Assembly (NCBI GenBank): GCA_032629725.1
Contig: JAFEVB010000027.1
Span: forward strand, 496,001-560,000
Direction: 5' to 3'
Source of the DNA: Gremmenia infestans
Taxonomy: Eukaryota; Ascomycota; Leotiomycetes; Helotiales; Hamatocanthoscyphaceae
Length of the DNA: 64,000 nucleotides
In this document: positions 1 to 9,697 of the stretch, piece by piece
Numbering within the stretch: position 1 is the stretch's first letter
How the letters are laid out: the number at the start of each line of letters is the position of its first letter
The notes under the pieces: generated by a model
The model's database searches: none
What the model saw: the letters and a program-made list of their open reading frames with translations, nothing else
Told to the model about the DNA's origin: nothing
Translations under genes and position numbers: made by a program

Positions 1-711
1 GAAGCAGAATGTGGTCAACGCTTCCAGGAACTACTCGCCGACGAAGAAGACGTTTTCGTTGTGCCCAAAGTTTATTTGGAAGCATCAGGAAAACAGGTTC
101 TCACTATGGAATTCTTAGATGGTGTGGGAGTCACGAGAGTGAAGAGCTTTACGCAGGAGCAGAGAGACTGGATCGGAACCCAGATTCTCCGCCTTTGCCT
201 ACGCGAAATCACAGAGTTCAAATACATGCAGACAGATCCTAATTGGACCAACTTTTTATACAACGCTCAGACAAACAAGCTGGAACTCCTGGATTTTGGT
301 GCTTCTAGGGAGTACCTAGAAGAGTTTATCAAACGATATACGACGTTACTAGCGGCGGCTTCTGTATCGGACAGAAAAACAGTCACAGATCTCTCTATCG
401 AATTAGGATATCTGACTGGACTTGAGTCGAAGTCAATGTTGGATGCACATATAGCATCTATACTTACTCTTGCTGAACCGTTCTTGGAATCGTCACCTGA
501 GATATATGATTTTAAAGACCAGACGATCACGGAGAGAGTCAAGGCATTGATTCCGGTGATGATTCGTGAAAGATTAGCTCCGCCTCCCGAGGAGACTTAT
601 AGCTTGCACAGGAAGCTCAGTGGAGCCTTCTTACTTTGTGCTAGGCTGGGAAGTCGTGTACGATGCCGGGAGATGTTTAAGACTAGCATGGAAAAGGCTA
701 ATGTTCTGTAA
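1..711 (+). CDS. COQ8: COQ8/ABC1 atypical kinase, 3' part (gene starts before the window)
   Basis: The reading frame is open from base 1 to the TAA at 709-711, so this is the C-terminal ~236 residues of a longer protein. The segment contains the UbiB/ADCK-type signature around QTDPNWTNF and a DFG-like metal-binding motif (LLDFGASREY), in the order expected for the C-lobe of Coq8. Family knowledge: Coq8 is a mitochondrial atypical kinase/ATPase that supports the coenzyme Q biosynthetic complex. The KxGQ extension and the nucleotide-binding N-lobe lie outside the window and cannot be checked. The GTG at 61 is just an internal Val codon, not a start. It runs tail to tail with the next gene, 90 bp away. 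Confidence 0.88.
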   Translation, partial: EAECGQRFQELLADEEDVFVVPKVYLEASGKQVLTMEFLDGVGVTRVKSFTQEQRDWIGTQILRLCLREITEFKYMQTDPNWTNFLYNAQTNKLELLDFGASREYLEEFIKRYTTLLAAASVSDRKTVTDLSIELGYLTGLESKSMLDAHIASILTLAEPFLESSPEIYDFKDQTITERVKALIPVMIRERLAPPPEETYSLHRKLSGAFLLCARLGSRVRCREMFKTSMEKANVL

Positions 712-801
712 GATATGCCGAGCAGAGCTGTACATCACGTTGTAGTAATAAATCACATCTCAACGATCCTGTAGTCTTGAAATTTGCCCTTGTTCTCGTA
801 C

Positions 802-1754
802 CTACTCCCCAGTAGCTCTTCTCGCAACCGGCATCTTTTTCTTCTCCTTCCCCTCGACCTTCTTTCTTCTCCTCTCAATAACCCTATCCAGCTTCTTCCC
901 CTTCAAGTCCCCAAACGTATCCACAAGCACCCTCTTATCAACCTCCTTCTGCTTCAAATAGTAAGGCTGCTTGCCCTGTTTAACCAGCTCTTTCTCCTCC
1001 TTCCGGTGCCTCTCCAGCACAGCCTCCTCCCTTTCCCTCCTCTCCCGCGCCTTCTTCCGATTCTCCATTGCCCCCAGCGCCCGCTTCATCTTCTCCTTCT
1101 GCTCCTCATCCTTCTCCTTCCGAATCGCCCCCCTGAGCTCCTTCATCTCGTCCTCCCTATAATCCTCCAGAAACCCATACGCCTTCCTCACCCTCGCCTC
1201 GTCGACCGGCGGCCCAGTCACAGGCTCAAACCTCGGATCCCGCACATCGCGCTTCAGCACCGGGATTACTTCGCGTTTCCGCGACACGGCTTTCTTGGAG
1301 GATATCTCGGTGGGGGCGTGTTTGCTGCTGCGTCCAAAATCGCGGCGGTCGGCTCGTCCGGCTTTCCGTTCCAGAGCTTCGTTGTTGGCCCAGCCGTCCG
1401 AGGGCATGGGGATGGCGGGGCGTTTTTTCTTGGAGCCCGAGAGGGATTCTGAGGCTTTGGCAAGGGCGCCGAAGGAAATTGATTCAGCGGCTTCGGGCTC
1501 TGATTCTTCATCTTCATCTTCTGAGGACGAGGGGTTTGACTATATAGTCGTTAGAATCGTTTTCGACTTGGCTTTCAGAGATGGATAAATACCTCGTCAT
1601 TTGAGTCTTGGTCTTCTGGATCTGAATGCTCCTCTGAGTTCAGAGCGGGGTTGTCTGATGTGGATTCTTCTTCAATCTCCGCACTGGGTTCCCTTCTAGC
1701 TCTCACTCGTCTTTTCAGGACATCATCTAAGGCCTTTCGCTTGATTGAAGACAT
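802..1754 (-). CDS. RRP36: rRNA biogenesis protein Rrp36
   Basis: Two exons on the minus strand, 1754-1593 and 1539-802, separated by a 53-nt intron with a CTAAC branch site; 299 residues. The N-terminal third is acidic and Ser-rich. After it come the SFGALAKA motif and the DPRF motif, then a long Lys/Arg/Glu-rich coiled region ending in a basic tail, which is the layout of the Rrp36/DUF947 family. Family knowledge: Rrp36 is a nucleolar factor of the SSU processome needed for early 18S rRNA cleavages. I chose the ATG at 1754 because it precedes the basic N-terminus; an in-frame ATG further upstream (1832) would add a 26-residue extension with no family support. Divergent from the FCP1-like gene. 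Confidence 0.88.
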
Positions 1755-1938
1755 GTTGGGGTGTTTGTGTTTACTGAATGAAAATTGATTTTCAAATTGC
1801 CTTTCTTGCAGCCTCGGAATTTTATTGCCCATGCTAGTCTGGATATGGAAATAGTGGAGGCGGTGAGGTGAATCTTAAAGGGAAAGAAAATCGGTAGCCT
1901 TGTGAGTTTCTTCAATAATATTTTATGATAAGGAATGA
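1755..1938. promoter_or_regulatory. Shared divergent promoter, RRP36 / FCP1-like gene
   Basis: A 184-bp gap between two divergent start codons must hold both promoters or their 5' UTRs. I see no clear TATA box or named operator. If the FCP1-like gene starts at its second Met (2032), the space grows to 277 bp. Confidence 0.5.
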
Positions 1939-3000
1939 ATGACTCTCCTCATGTTCCGCCCTCAATTCACTTTTCGCTTGGTACGGTACACTTCTGCAAA
2001 CACCCGGTCTGTGAGTTGTTTCTACTCAACAATGACAACGACTTCTGCGCCTCGTCCCAAACCTCAACCTCAACCTCAACTTCAACATCCGCAGAATCGT
2101 TTGGGTGAGCCTCGTCTGGTCACATCTCCTATCTCGCAGCCATCGAGGGTTAAAGGACCTACAACGAACGTACAGGATATCTCCGAGTCGATTTCGAACC
2201 TGAACGTCACTATCGCCAGCAGGGTCGAAGCTCAGTCAATTCCCAAAAGCAAGACCTTCCCAAGAAGCAAGAAGACGAAGAAGATGGCCGAGCGCCGAGA
2301 CGTAAAGACTGCACCTTCGCGAGCATCAGGAGGCATTCCCTCCGCATCGCCCCAATACCTCGCAAACTGCGAAGGCTTCGCGCATCCCATCCCAACCCCA
2401 CAGCACCTCCTCGTGGTAATCGACCTAAACGGCACCATCCTCTTCCGTCCCAACCGCAAGAACCCGCACAAGTTCGTCGCGCGCCCTCACGCCCTACGCT
2501 TCCTACAGTACTGCATCGATACCTTCAACGTCGTCATCTGGTCCTCGGCGCGCCCCGAGAATGTAAACGCCATAGTCGACTCCATCCTCTCTCCCCCGCT
2601 CAAAAAGCGCTGCGTCGCCATCTGGGGCCGCGACAGATTCAACCTCACGGCCGCCGACTACAACATGCGCGTGCAGTGCTACAAGCGTCTCAACACCATC
2701 TGGTCAGACCCAGGCATCGCACGCAGCCATCCGGAGTTCCAGAACGGCGCAAGCTGGAATCAGAGCAATACGGTGTTGGTGGATGACTCGGTTGAGAAGG
2801 GCCGTAGTGAGCCGTTCAATATCATTCCGCTGCCAGAGTATTATGGGGATGAGAATGAGAGGAGTGATATCTTGCCGCAGGTGCATGATTATTTGAATCA
2901 GCTGAGTTTGCACTCGAATGTGAGTGCTTATATGCGGTTGCACCCGTTCATGGCTCAAGCTGCGGCTCAAGGTCCTCCGCCTGGCTACACCGGAATATGA
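1939..3000 (+). CDS. FCP1/NIF-type HAD-superfamily protein with DLNGT catalytic motif
   Basis: Uninterrupted 353-residue ORF. Residues 1-32 are basic and hydroxylated with few acids, like a mitochondrial presequence; the second Met (residue 32, base 2032) could give a shorter form. Residues ~35-150 are low-complexity (PKPQPQPQ) and basic. The FCP1-like domain follows: motif I is DLNGT at 162-166, and the later Asp pair lies in VLVDDSVEK. Family knowledge: FCP/SCP phosphatases use DxDxT/V, the first Asp as nucleophile and the second as acid/base; here the second is Asn (164). It may therefore be a weak or non-catalytic member (Tim50-like relatives also deviate), but related fungal NIF-domain proteins often read this way as well. 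Substrate unknown. Confidence 0.75.
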   Translation: MTLLMFRPQFTFRLVRYTSANTRSVSCFYSTMTTTSAPRPKPQPQPQLQHPQNRLGEPRLVTSPISQPSRVKGPTTNVQDISESISNLNVTIASRVEAQSIPKSKTFPRSKKTKKMAERRDVKTAPSRASGGIPSASPQYLANCEGFAHPIPTPQHLLVVIDLNGTILFRPNRKNPHKFVARPHALRFLQYCIDTFNVVIWSSARPENVNAIVDSILSPPLKKRCVAIWGRDRFNLTAADYNMRVQCYKRLNTIWSDPGIARSHPEFQNGASWNQSNTVLVDDSVEKGRSEPFNIIPLPEYYGDENERSDILPQVHDYLNQLSLHSNVSAYMRLHPFMAQAAAQGPPPGYTGI

Positions 3001-3467
3001 GGATGTGAGCTGCTATTTTTCATATGCTGGAAGATATGCTACATTTTCAAAGCACAAGTAGACTTTGGAAAGCCGGGAATCACCCTGGATTGGGCATGAC
3101 TCTCACTCGTGAGATGGTATGATATTGGGGAGGGATGGATAGAGCTTGGAAATCCGGGATCACTTGGTCGGGCATTTACTTTGGCGTTCATGACTTCTAC
3201 AATTTTCCTAGATTTCAGATACCCAGATCTTGTACAGTAGGAGAGTTCGCGGAGGACGGTGATGACATAGGATCGAGTTACGATATCACGGCAATTACAC
3301 AGACAGGTGGGATTGGGATGCTCTATTGTGTTTTATTGCAGTCCCTGCATGAGCAAACTACATAGGCCCCCGGGTATTGCCCGTCATATTTCATGATTGA
3401 TCATTACACATTGCCCAGCGCTAAACCCGTTGCAAAAAGGAAATGTACGTGAAGTTCGGTCAAGAGT
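3001..3467. other. Convergent spacer, no gene seen
   Basis: This 467-bp stretch lies between two gene ends that face each other (FCP1-like and eEF1B-gamma) and should contain both 3' UTRs. The one ORF (76 codons, 3135-3365) has no recognisable features. Confidence 0.6.
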
Positions 3468-5047
3468 CTACTTGAAGACCTTGCCGTCAGCCCATGGGTA
3501 TTCCTTGCCACCAACAGTGACTGGCTTCTCCCAGGTCCATTGGTCCTCAACGAACTGCTTGTCCTCTGGCTTGCTAGCATCGAGCTTTGTGAACTCGTAG
3601 CTCTCAACGTCAGGAGCGACATCGAAAGCTGGGAGAGCCTCCTGGCCGCGGATGACAAAAGCACCTTCAATGACGGAGTCGTCCTTGACACCATAGACGG
3701 AAGCACAACCGAAGATATACTTGCGGGAACCCTCAAGACGAGCAAAGAAACCACCAATTAGGTTGGATGTCATGAAGATTTGAGTAAGCTCATCATTGTA
3801 CTTGTAGTTGACTTTCCACAGCGAGTACTCCTCGGGGTTGTAGTTCTCCCAGAACCACTTAAGGGCAACGGGGGTGTCGCTGTTGGAGTACTGGCGCTTC
3901 CACTCATCTAGAGGAATAGTAGCCTTTGGGAGAGCCTCGAGAGGGTGCTTTGCCTTTGGGGCAGCTGGGGCCTCTTCCTCTTCCTCCTCAACTTCCTTAG
4001 CCTTTGGCTTAGGAGCAGCCTTGGGTTCCTTCTTGGGTTGCTCCTTCTTGGGAGGAGTGTACTTGATGGCCTCATCGATGAATGCAAGCTTGTCAACAAC
4101 AGCAGAGTAGATGGGCTGGTTGTAAACGGTTTCATACCAACGAGTGACGTTGGGGTTCTCAGAGCGCCACTTCTTGTCAAAGAAGTATTGGAAGCCACGA
4201 GAGATGATACCAGCAGCGAAGAGATCAGCAAGAGTGATACGCTCGCCAGCCAGGTAGGTGTTGTGAAGCAAGTGCTCCTCCACAGCACCGATAGCCTTGA
4301 GGGCAGCCTTGGCTGAGTCATCGACGTTCTTCTTGTTGTATGGATCACGGCCGATCATAGGACGGAACCAACCTCCAAGAGTTGGGAGGACCTCGGTGTT
4401 GAAGAATGACATCCACTTCAAGATGGTGGCATAGCTGTATCTATGTTAGTTGAGGGCAACGCTAGCAGCGGTGATAAAACTTACTCTTGCTTGGTCTTGC
4501 CGAGTAGGGTGGTCTTCTCATTTTGGGAGGTGACTGATTGCCAATGTTAGCCATCAATTCAAAAAATTCAATTGTGAATTGAAAACAGATTGTGTAAATT
4601 GCTCAGAGTCTAATTAATAAATAAAAATCGACACGTATGATTAAGACAGGGATAACTGTATGACTTTTTTTTCATCATTGCAGGAGGTGAGGGGATGCGG
4701 TGGGCCCATAATGGATTTGAGAGCCCACAAGAAAATTTGTTCACGTACTGTAGATTGCGATGGCAACACACTCGTGGAGGGTGTAGCCATCAGCACCGAC
4801 AAAGGTTGGGACCTTGCCGAGCTTGTTGATCTTCAGGTATTCAGCAGAAACACCCTTGGCAGGCTCGGTCTCGACGATCTCGAGTTCGACATTGTTTGCC
4901 TTGGCGACTGCGCGGATGGCAGTTGAGCGGGGGTTACCCTGAGGACATTTGTCAGCTTGCGATGTTGCTTAAAGATAATAGAAGCATGCGCGTAGCATGA
5001 TTGGGTTGACATACCGGGTAGGTGTACAATTTTCCAAAGGCGGCCAT
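3468..5047 (-). CDS. Elongation factor 1B subunit gamma (eEF1B-gamma)
   Basis: Four exons on the minus strand: 5047-5015, 4938-4749, 4533-4485 and 4434-3468, giving 412 residues, the normal family length. Exon 1 encodes only the first 11 residues (MAAFGKLYTYP). Residues ~1-85 form a GST N-terminal (thioredoxin-like) fold and ~90-215 the GST C-terminal helices (AGERITLADLF). A Lys/Pro/Glu-rich linker with a run of seven Glu spans ~216-255, and the conserved EF1G domain follows (DEWKRQYSN, WFWENYNPEEYSLW). Family knowledge: the gamma subunit scaffolds the guanine-nucleotide exchange complex that reloads eEF1A in the cytosol. All introns keep frame and rebuild conserved blocks. Divergent from uS9m with 218 bp between start codons. 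Confidence 0.93.
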
Positions 5048-5265
5048 TTTTGCGTTTTTTTGAAGGAGGAAAGTTTGGAAGAGTCAATCGGTTTTAAAGG
5101 AAGAAGAAAAAATGTGGGTGGAGGTGGAGCATAGATGACACTAGCGCTGATCACGTAAGCAAGAAGTCAAAATCTCTCAAGCCGAGCCGGGTCAGTCAAT
5201 ACTCCGTAGAACGTCAATTTTAACCAGCCCAACGACAATCACCTTTGGGCGGCCATATCTTCGAG
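5048..5265. promoter_or_regulatory. Divergent promoter, eEF1B-gamma / uS9m
   Basis: Both start codons face away from this 218-bp gap, so a cytosolic translation factor and a mitochondrial ribosomal protein share it. It holds an ACTCCGTA motif near 5200. No TATA box is evident. Confidence 0.45.
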
Positions 5266-6251
5266 ATGAAGGTATCCTGGCATCCCGCCACCCTGAAGGG
5301 AACCCTTCAATGTGCATCCTCCCCTCAATCAATTTCCTTTAGTCGACAGCGAGTCATCAACATCCGCCCTCGAAACTTTACCACTTCGACGAGACTACGA
5401 GCTGGCATTGCCGCCGCCGAGATCAAATTTGACGGTCGAAATGGAGCCGAGCCAGAATTCTACGCCCGACTCGTTCCCACTTCTGCTTCATATTTCACGG
5501 CGCAGCCCTTGTTTACAGACGATCTCCTTGCCGTCCAAACACTTGTCGAACGATACAGCAACCTTCCTACCGTCAAGCCAGGCGAAGCGCCTCGTGTAGC
5601 ATGGAGACCCTTAGCAGATTACCGAGATTCCGTGGGGGAGGTGGTTCAGGCTTCGAAATATTCCAAGATCATACATGCTTTACAGCGGCTCAATCACATC
5701 CAGGCATCCCTTATGCCAGAGCCAGTAAAGGACGCGTTGAATGCATACAAGAGGAACGTGAATCCATTTCGGAATGTGGTGAAGGTTGCACCTATAGACA
5801 AGTTGGGAAGGTCGCTGGGTGCTGGAAGAAGAAAAGCATCCACTGCAAGGGCTTGGCTCGTTGAGGGCACTGGAGAGGTTTTGGTCAATGGAAAATCTCT
5901 GGTAGAAGCTTTTGGGAGAGTTCACGATAGAGAAAGTGTCATATGGGCATTGAAAGCTACGGACAGGATTGACAAATATAATGTCTGGGCTCTTGCAAAT
6001 GGTGGTGGAACAACAGGTCAGGCTGAAGCTCTGACTTTAGCAGTTGGCAAGGCGTTAATGGCACATGAGCCTGCGTTGAAGCCAGCATTACGGCGAGGTA
6101 AGTCAAAATCCTTTGATTCATGAAATTTCGAGAAATTCGTTTTCTAACTTGTATTGTAGCCGGATGTGTAACTCGCGATCCAAGACGGGTGGAAAGAAAG
6201 AAGCCAGGTCATGTCAAAGCGAGGAAGATGCCGGCCTGGGTCAAGAGATAG
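5266..6251 (+). CDS. MRPS9: Mitochondrial small-subunit ribosomal protein uS9m
   Basis: Two exons, 5266-6097 and 6160-6251, separated by a 62-nt intron; 307 residues. The ATG at 5266 gives an N-terminus rich in Arg/Ser and poor in acids, as expected for mitochondrial import. The C-terminal ~130 residues are the uS9 domain (GRRKASTARAWL, then NVWALANGGGTTGQAEAL). Splicing is required to reach the diagnostic basic tail with RDPRRVERKKPGH and the final KR; without it the frame stops at 6121 and the tail is lost. Family knowledge: the uS9 tail reaches the P-site tRNA in the ribosome. High confidence from the tail alone. Confidence 0.93.
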
Positions 6252-7716
6252 ACTTTGTATGTATTATATTATATTGTACGAACAATTTGATGCACAAAAG
6301 GAGACAGTTCCAACTATGAATCATGTGATATCAATATTCTCGACATGCTTGTAGGTACGTACCAAGTACCAAGTACCAATAGCAAAGAGCAGATATACAG
6401 TAAAAACGGTGGACATCTTGGCTATTGCACTAGTGCAGTAGATCGCCATCGCCTTGGGTACAAATAAGCTACTGTACAGTATAAGCTGTAACTCCGGGCG
6501 CCAATCGCAGGGCTTACCAACTTGAGGTCTCGATTCGATACTCCGTCCTGTTCGCAGATCTCTCCAAGCAATAATAAGCGATTGGTAGATTCGAATCAGC
6601 CCCAACATCATATCATCTACCCGACTTGCCAGATTTCCTGCATTACTTGGACTGAATCATTTCCCAGCCAGCATCTGCAAGGGAATAGTGAAAGCAAACA
6701 ATCATTCACTTCCAACAGATGTTTCCTTATTCTCTAACCCCCACCTCACCCCTAGTAGGATTTAAAGATCTAGACCTCCCTCAATGCAACCCTAGGTATA
6801 TAACACCTCCAACTCCCACTCCATACCTACCTACGAATCCAGGTAACATCTGTAGATCAGCGCCACCCATACCCCCATGCCATTACCACCCAACAAATCA
6901 GCAACCGGGTTTTCGGTACCCGGAATCCTGATCCTGCAGGAAAATGCAATACTGTGCAGTATTATCCGTGCAGTATACGCCTCACGCCTCAAGCCTCACG
7001 CCTCACGCCTCACACTTTGCTCGCCAATGGATGTTCCAATCCTGGTTCCCCTATTGCCTTTGCATATCCTATCCTATGCTATCCTATCGTATACCCAAAA
7101 CCCATACCACTTCCTCATATCCTAGGGTCCCAACCCCTCAAACCATCCCCAGCTTCGTGCCCCGTGCTAAGTGACCAACTAATTAAGTGATTAAGCGAGG
7201 CTGAGTTGTCTGTGTTGTCCGCCCAATTACTCTATCTATAGTACCATCAAGGCGATATATATACCAGGACGTACATACCCTATAACACGGTAAGGCGATC
7301 AATCATGCAATGAATAATAATTAAACAAGAAAATCCCTTGCAAAATCCCCAAGCTACGTAGGTACCAACCTAAACAAGACAAGAAAGACGTCTTGCTGCC
7401 TGACTTCAAATTCACATTCAGGTTCCACCGCCTATTCATTTATTTATCTGTTTGTTTGTTCGTTCCTTCATGATATAAAATAGCTCAAAATAGCCCTTGT
7501 CTATAACAGAAATGTGATGTGACGAGTTAATTGAGCATACATACATACGTACACGCGGTAGTTTATTTCCTTCCCTGTCTGTTGCATCTGCGGCCGCAAA
7601 TTTGCTTTTTAACGGAGGATTGCCGCCCAATATACATACTAGCTGACTCGTATTGGAGCCCAAGCCCAGGTCATGCAAGGCGTGCGAGTTACCTACCTAG
7701 CCCGGCCTATGAAACT

Positions 7717-7758
7717 ATGGTAGGTAGGTAGGTAAGGTAGGTAAGGTAGGTAGGTATA
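7717..7758. repeat. (TAGG)n microsatellite with imperfect units
   Basis: The run reads GGTAGGTAGGTAGGTAAGG and continues with GTAGGTAAGG variants. A short inverted copy (ACCTACCTAG, 7691-7700) lies just upstream, so the segment could form a small hairpin. Confidence 0.85.
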
Positions 7759-7790
7759 GTTACTTACTTAGCTTGGGCAGTATGATAAGT

Positions 7791-7820
7791 GGGATGGATG
7801 GATAGATAGATGGATGGATG
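7791..7820. repeat. (GATG/GATA)n microsatellite
   Basis: A tetranucleotide run of GGAT and AGAT units seen directly in the sequence. Confidence 0.85.
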
Positions 7821-8460
7821 TGAAATAAAGTGAATTGGTTTAAATAATGCCCGCTCTTTGCTAAGCATATATTGGGTATCATTTCTTTCTTTCTCTCCGT
7901 ACGTACCATACCATATGTACAAATAGTCCATCTAACCTGTTGTAATGTACATATACATATCACAAAACAGCACCGCACCGCACCCTACCCAGGTAAGTAA
8001 CAGTGACTTCTTTCGCCTCCCTCACTATATCTTTCCCCCATTCTTCTAAAGCGTAATTTTTAACCCCCTTCCCACCCAACCCCATCCTCATCCCAAAACA
8101 AGCCCCTCGTAAAAATAAAAAAAACACTTCTCATGAAGGCTTTTCTTTCTTTTAGTCATCCATAGACCCACCTCCCAGCCAGCCAAATTACGTATGTTTT
8201 ACAACAGCGAAAAAACAGGTTCCCGTAAATGCAATCAATGCACAAAATGCCATCCGCCAACTCCTGGAAGACAGATAGATCGTGAACCCGATCCCGAACC
8301 CGATCCGATCTTTCCCAAATCGAGGCAAAAAGCAAAAACATACTCGTGACATTCTGACAGAGAATGGAGGAAACGCTAAAATCGAGGACGGTAGGATGTG
8401 TGTGGGTTGTTTACAGCGGTGTAATCAAACAAAACGGTGATTTTTTCAAAATAAGGTTTC

Positions 8461-9697
8461 TCAAGGAGGTGCTCTTCCCGGACCGCTGCCTTCTATTCCT
8501 TCTATAGATTCTTGAAGATCGAGGCACTCTGTAAGAACTGTATATAGGATTAGCGAGATTTCTCATCTACCAAATAGAGTAATTAATACTCACTCATCAT
8601 AATTCTCTCCTCTGCAACTCCGTATTGATAGTCAACAAGACCGTGCTTCTCAACCGCATCACACATTCGTATGAGGTCCTTGGCCATCTTGTTGATAACC
8701 TCTTGAGTCATCAAATTTGGTTGTCGAGCTCGTTGTCCAGCCTCCAGCAAATCCTTTTGCTTCTGAAAAATAGCAAGCCATGCGGTATTAAATTCTCCCC
8801 AGAGGCGTATTCGATCTGTGTGGAGCGCAATTTCGTCTACAGTAAGGCCTTTATCAGAATCAATTAGTGGACAGGATCGAACAGAAGAAATTGGAGCCTA
8901 CCTAAGTCCCCTACATGTCCTAGAAGCCATTCCGATATCTCGAGTAAAGACTGCGCCGCTACTGCTAGACGACCTTGTATAATGTTCTGGAAAATCTCTT
9001 TCAAAGCTGTCTGGTATGCTGTGTATGCTGCTTCCATCCCTGGCCCTTGCACTTGAAACTCATCCTCGTCCATAGCTTCCGCAGCTTGAGGGATCCCTCC
9101 CATTGCTATTGCACCCGTATAACCTTGTTGGAGCATAGGAGCGCGGGTTTCCGGGCTTTGTTGATGTTGTTGATACGCAGCTGAGGAGCCTGAGGACGCA
9201 TGCAGGGGCATACCTGGCGGACCAGACACACTGGTTGGTTCGTTTGGAAAATAGGGTGCTGCAACGTCTGACAATAGCTGCATCGCTGCAGGTTGCCGAG
9301 ACTGAAATTGTTGAGACGAGTCATAGACGTTGGACTGCGGCGCCTGTTGTGCCACATTGTACATCATATCTTGGTTGTAATTGGAAAAACTCTGCTGTTG
9401 CCTCTGGTCTTGTGGATAGGCGGATTGGTACTGCAGAGAGTTTGCTGGTAGTGCCGCAGAAAAGGCAGATTGTGGCTCTTGATAGAACCCCGCCGGGTAC
9501 GTCGCAGCTCCCGCCGCTGCTCCTCTGCCTGCAGCTGGAGGCGCCGTCAAAGTTGCTGCTCGATATCTCTCTGCGGATGAAGTCACAAAGGCTCTGCTTT
9601 GCTGTGCCTGTCCTTGTGCCTGTCCAGTATTGAATCTCGGATCTGATCCGGTATAGGGCGATTCATTCTGCCTCCGTCCACGATTACTCTCGTCCAT
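8461..9697 (-). CDS. Conserved fungal protein of unknown function, Gln-rich N-terminus
   Basis: Three exons on the minus strand: 9697-8902, 8848-8594 and 8537-8461; 375 residues. I do not recognise the family. Residues 1-~215 are low-complexity and rich in Gln, Ser, Pro, Ala and Tyr (runs such as DQRQQQSFSNYNQ), like many fungal nuclear or RNA-associated regulators. The C-terminal ~150 residues look folded and helical (AYTAYQTALKEIFQNI, LLEISEWLLGHVGDLG, RIRLWGEFNTAWLAIFQKQ). Both introns fall inside this part and their removal restores a continuous helical pattern, which argues for a real gene. It ends with EGSGPGRAPP. The ATG at 9697 is the first in frame; the TTG at 9730 is unlikely as a start. 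It faces the large gene-free region upstream. Confidence 0.75.

Larger units (their letters stand above)
6252..8460. other. Intergenic spacer with microsatellites, no gene seen
   Basis: 2.2 kb between two convergent genes. It contains short repeated motifs (ACCAAGTACC near 6360; CTCACGC repeats near 6980; TAGG and GATG arrays near 7717-7820) and many short ORFs up to 96 codons with no domain-like composition. It probably includes long 3' UTRs. Confidence 0.6.

Noticed and set aside
784..1452. 222-codon plus-strand ORF rich in Leu/Pro/Arg
   Set aside because: It is the antisense of RRP36, whose protein carries family motifs; the Leu/Pro/Arg composition is the usual shadow of a Lys/Glu-rich coding strand.
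6500..6610. GATTCGAATC resembling a tRNA B box
   Set aside because: No A box at the right distance and no cloverleaf could be drawn.
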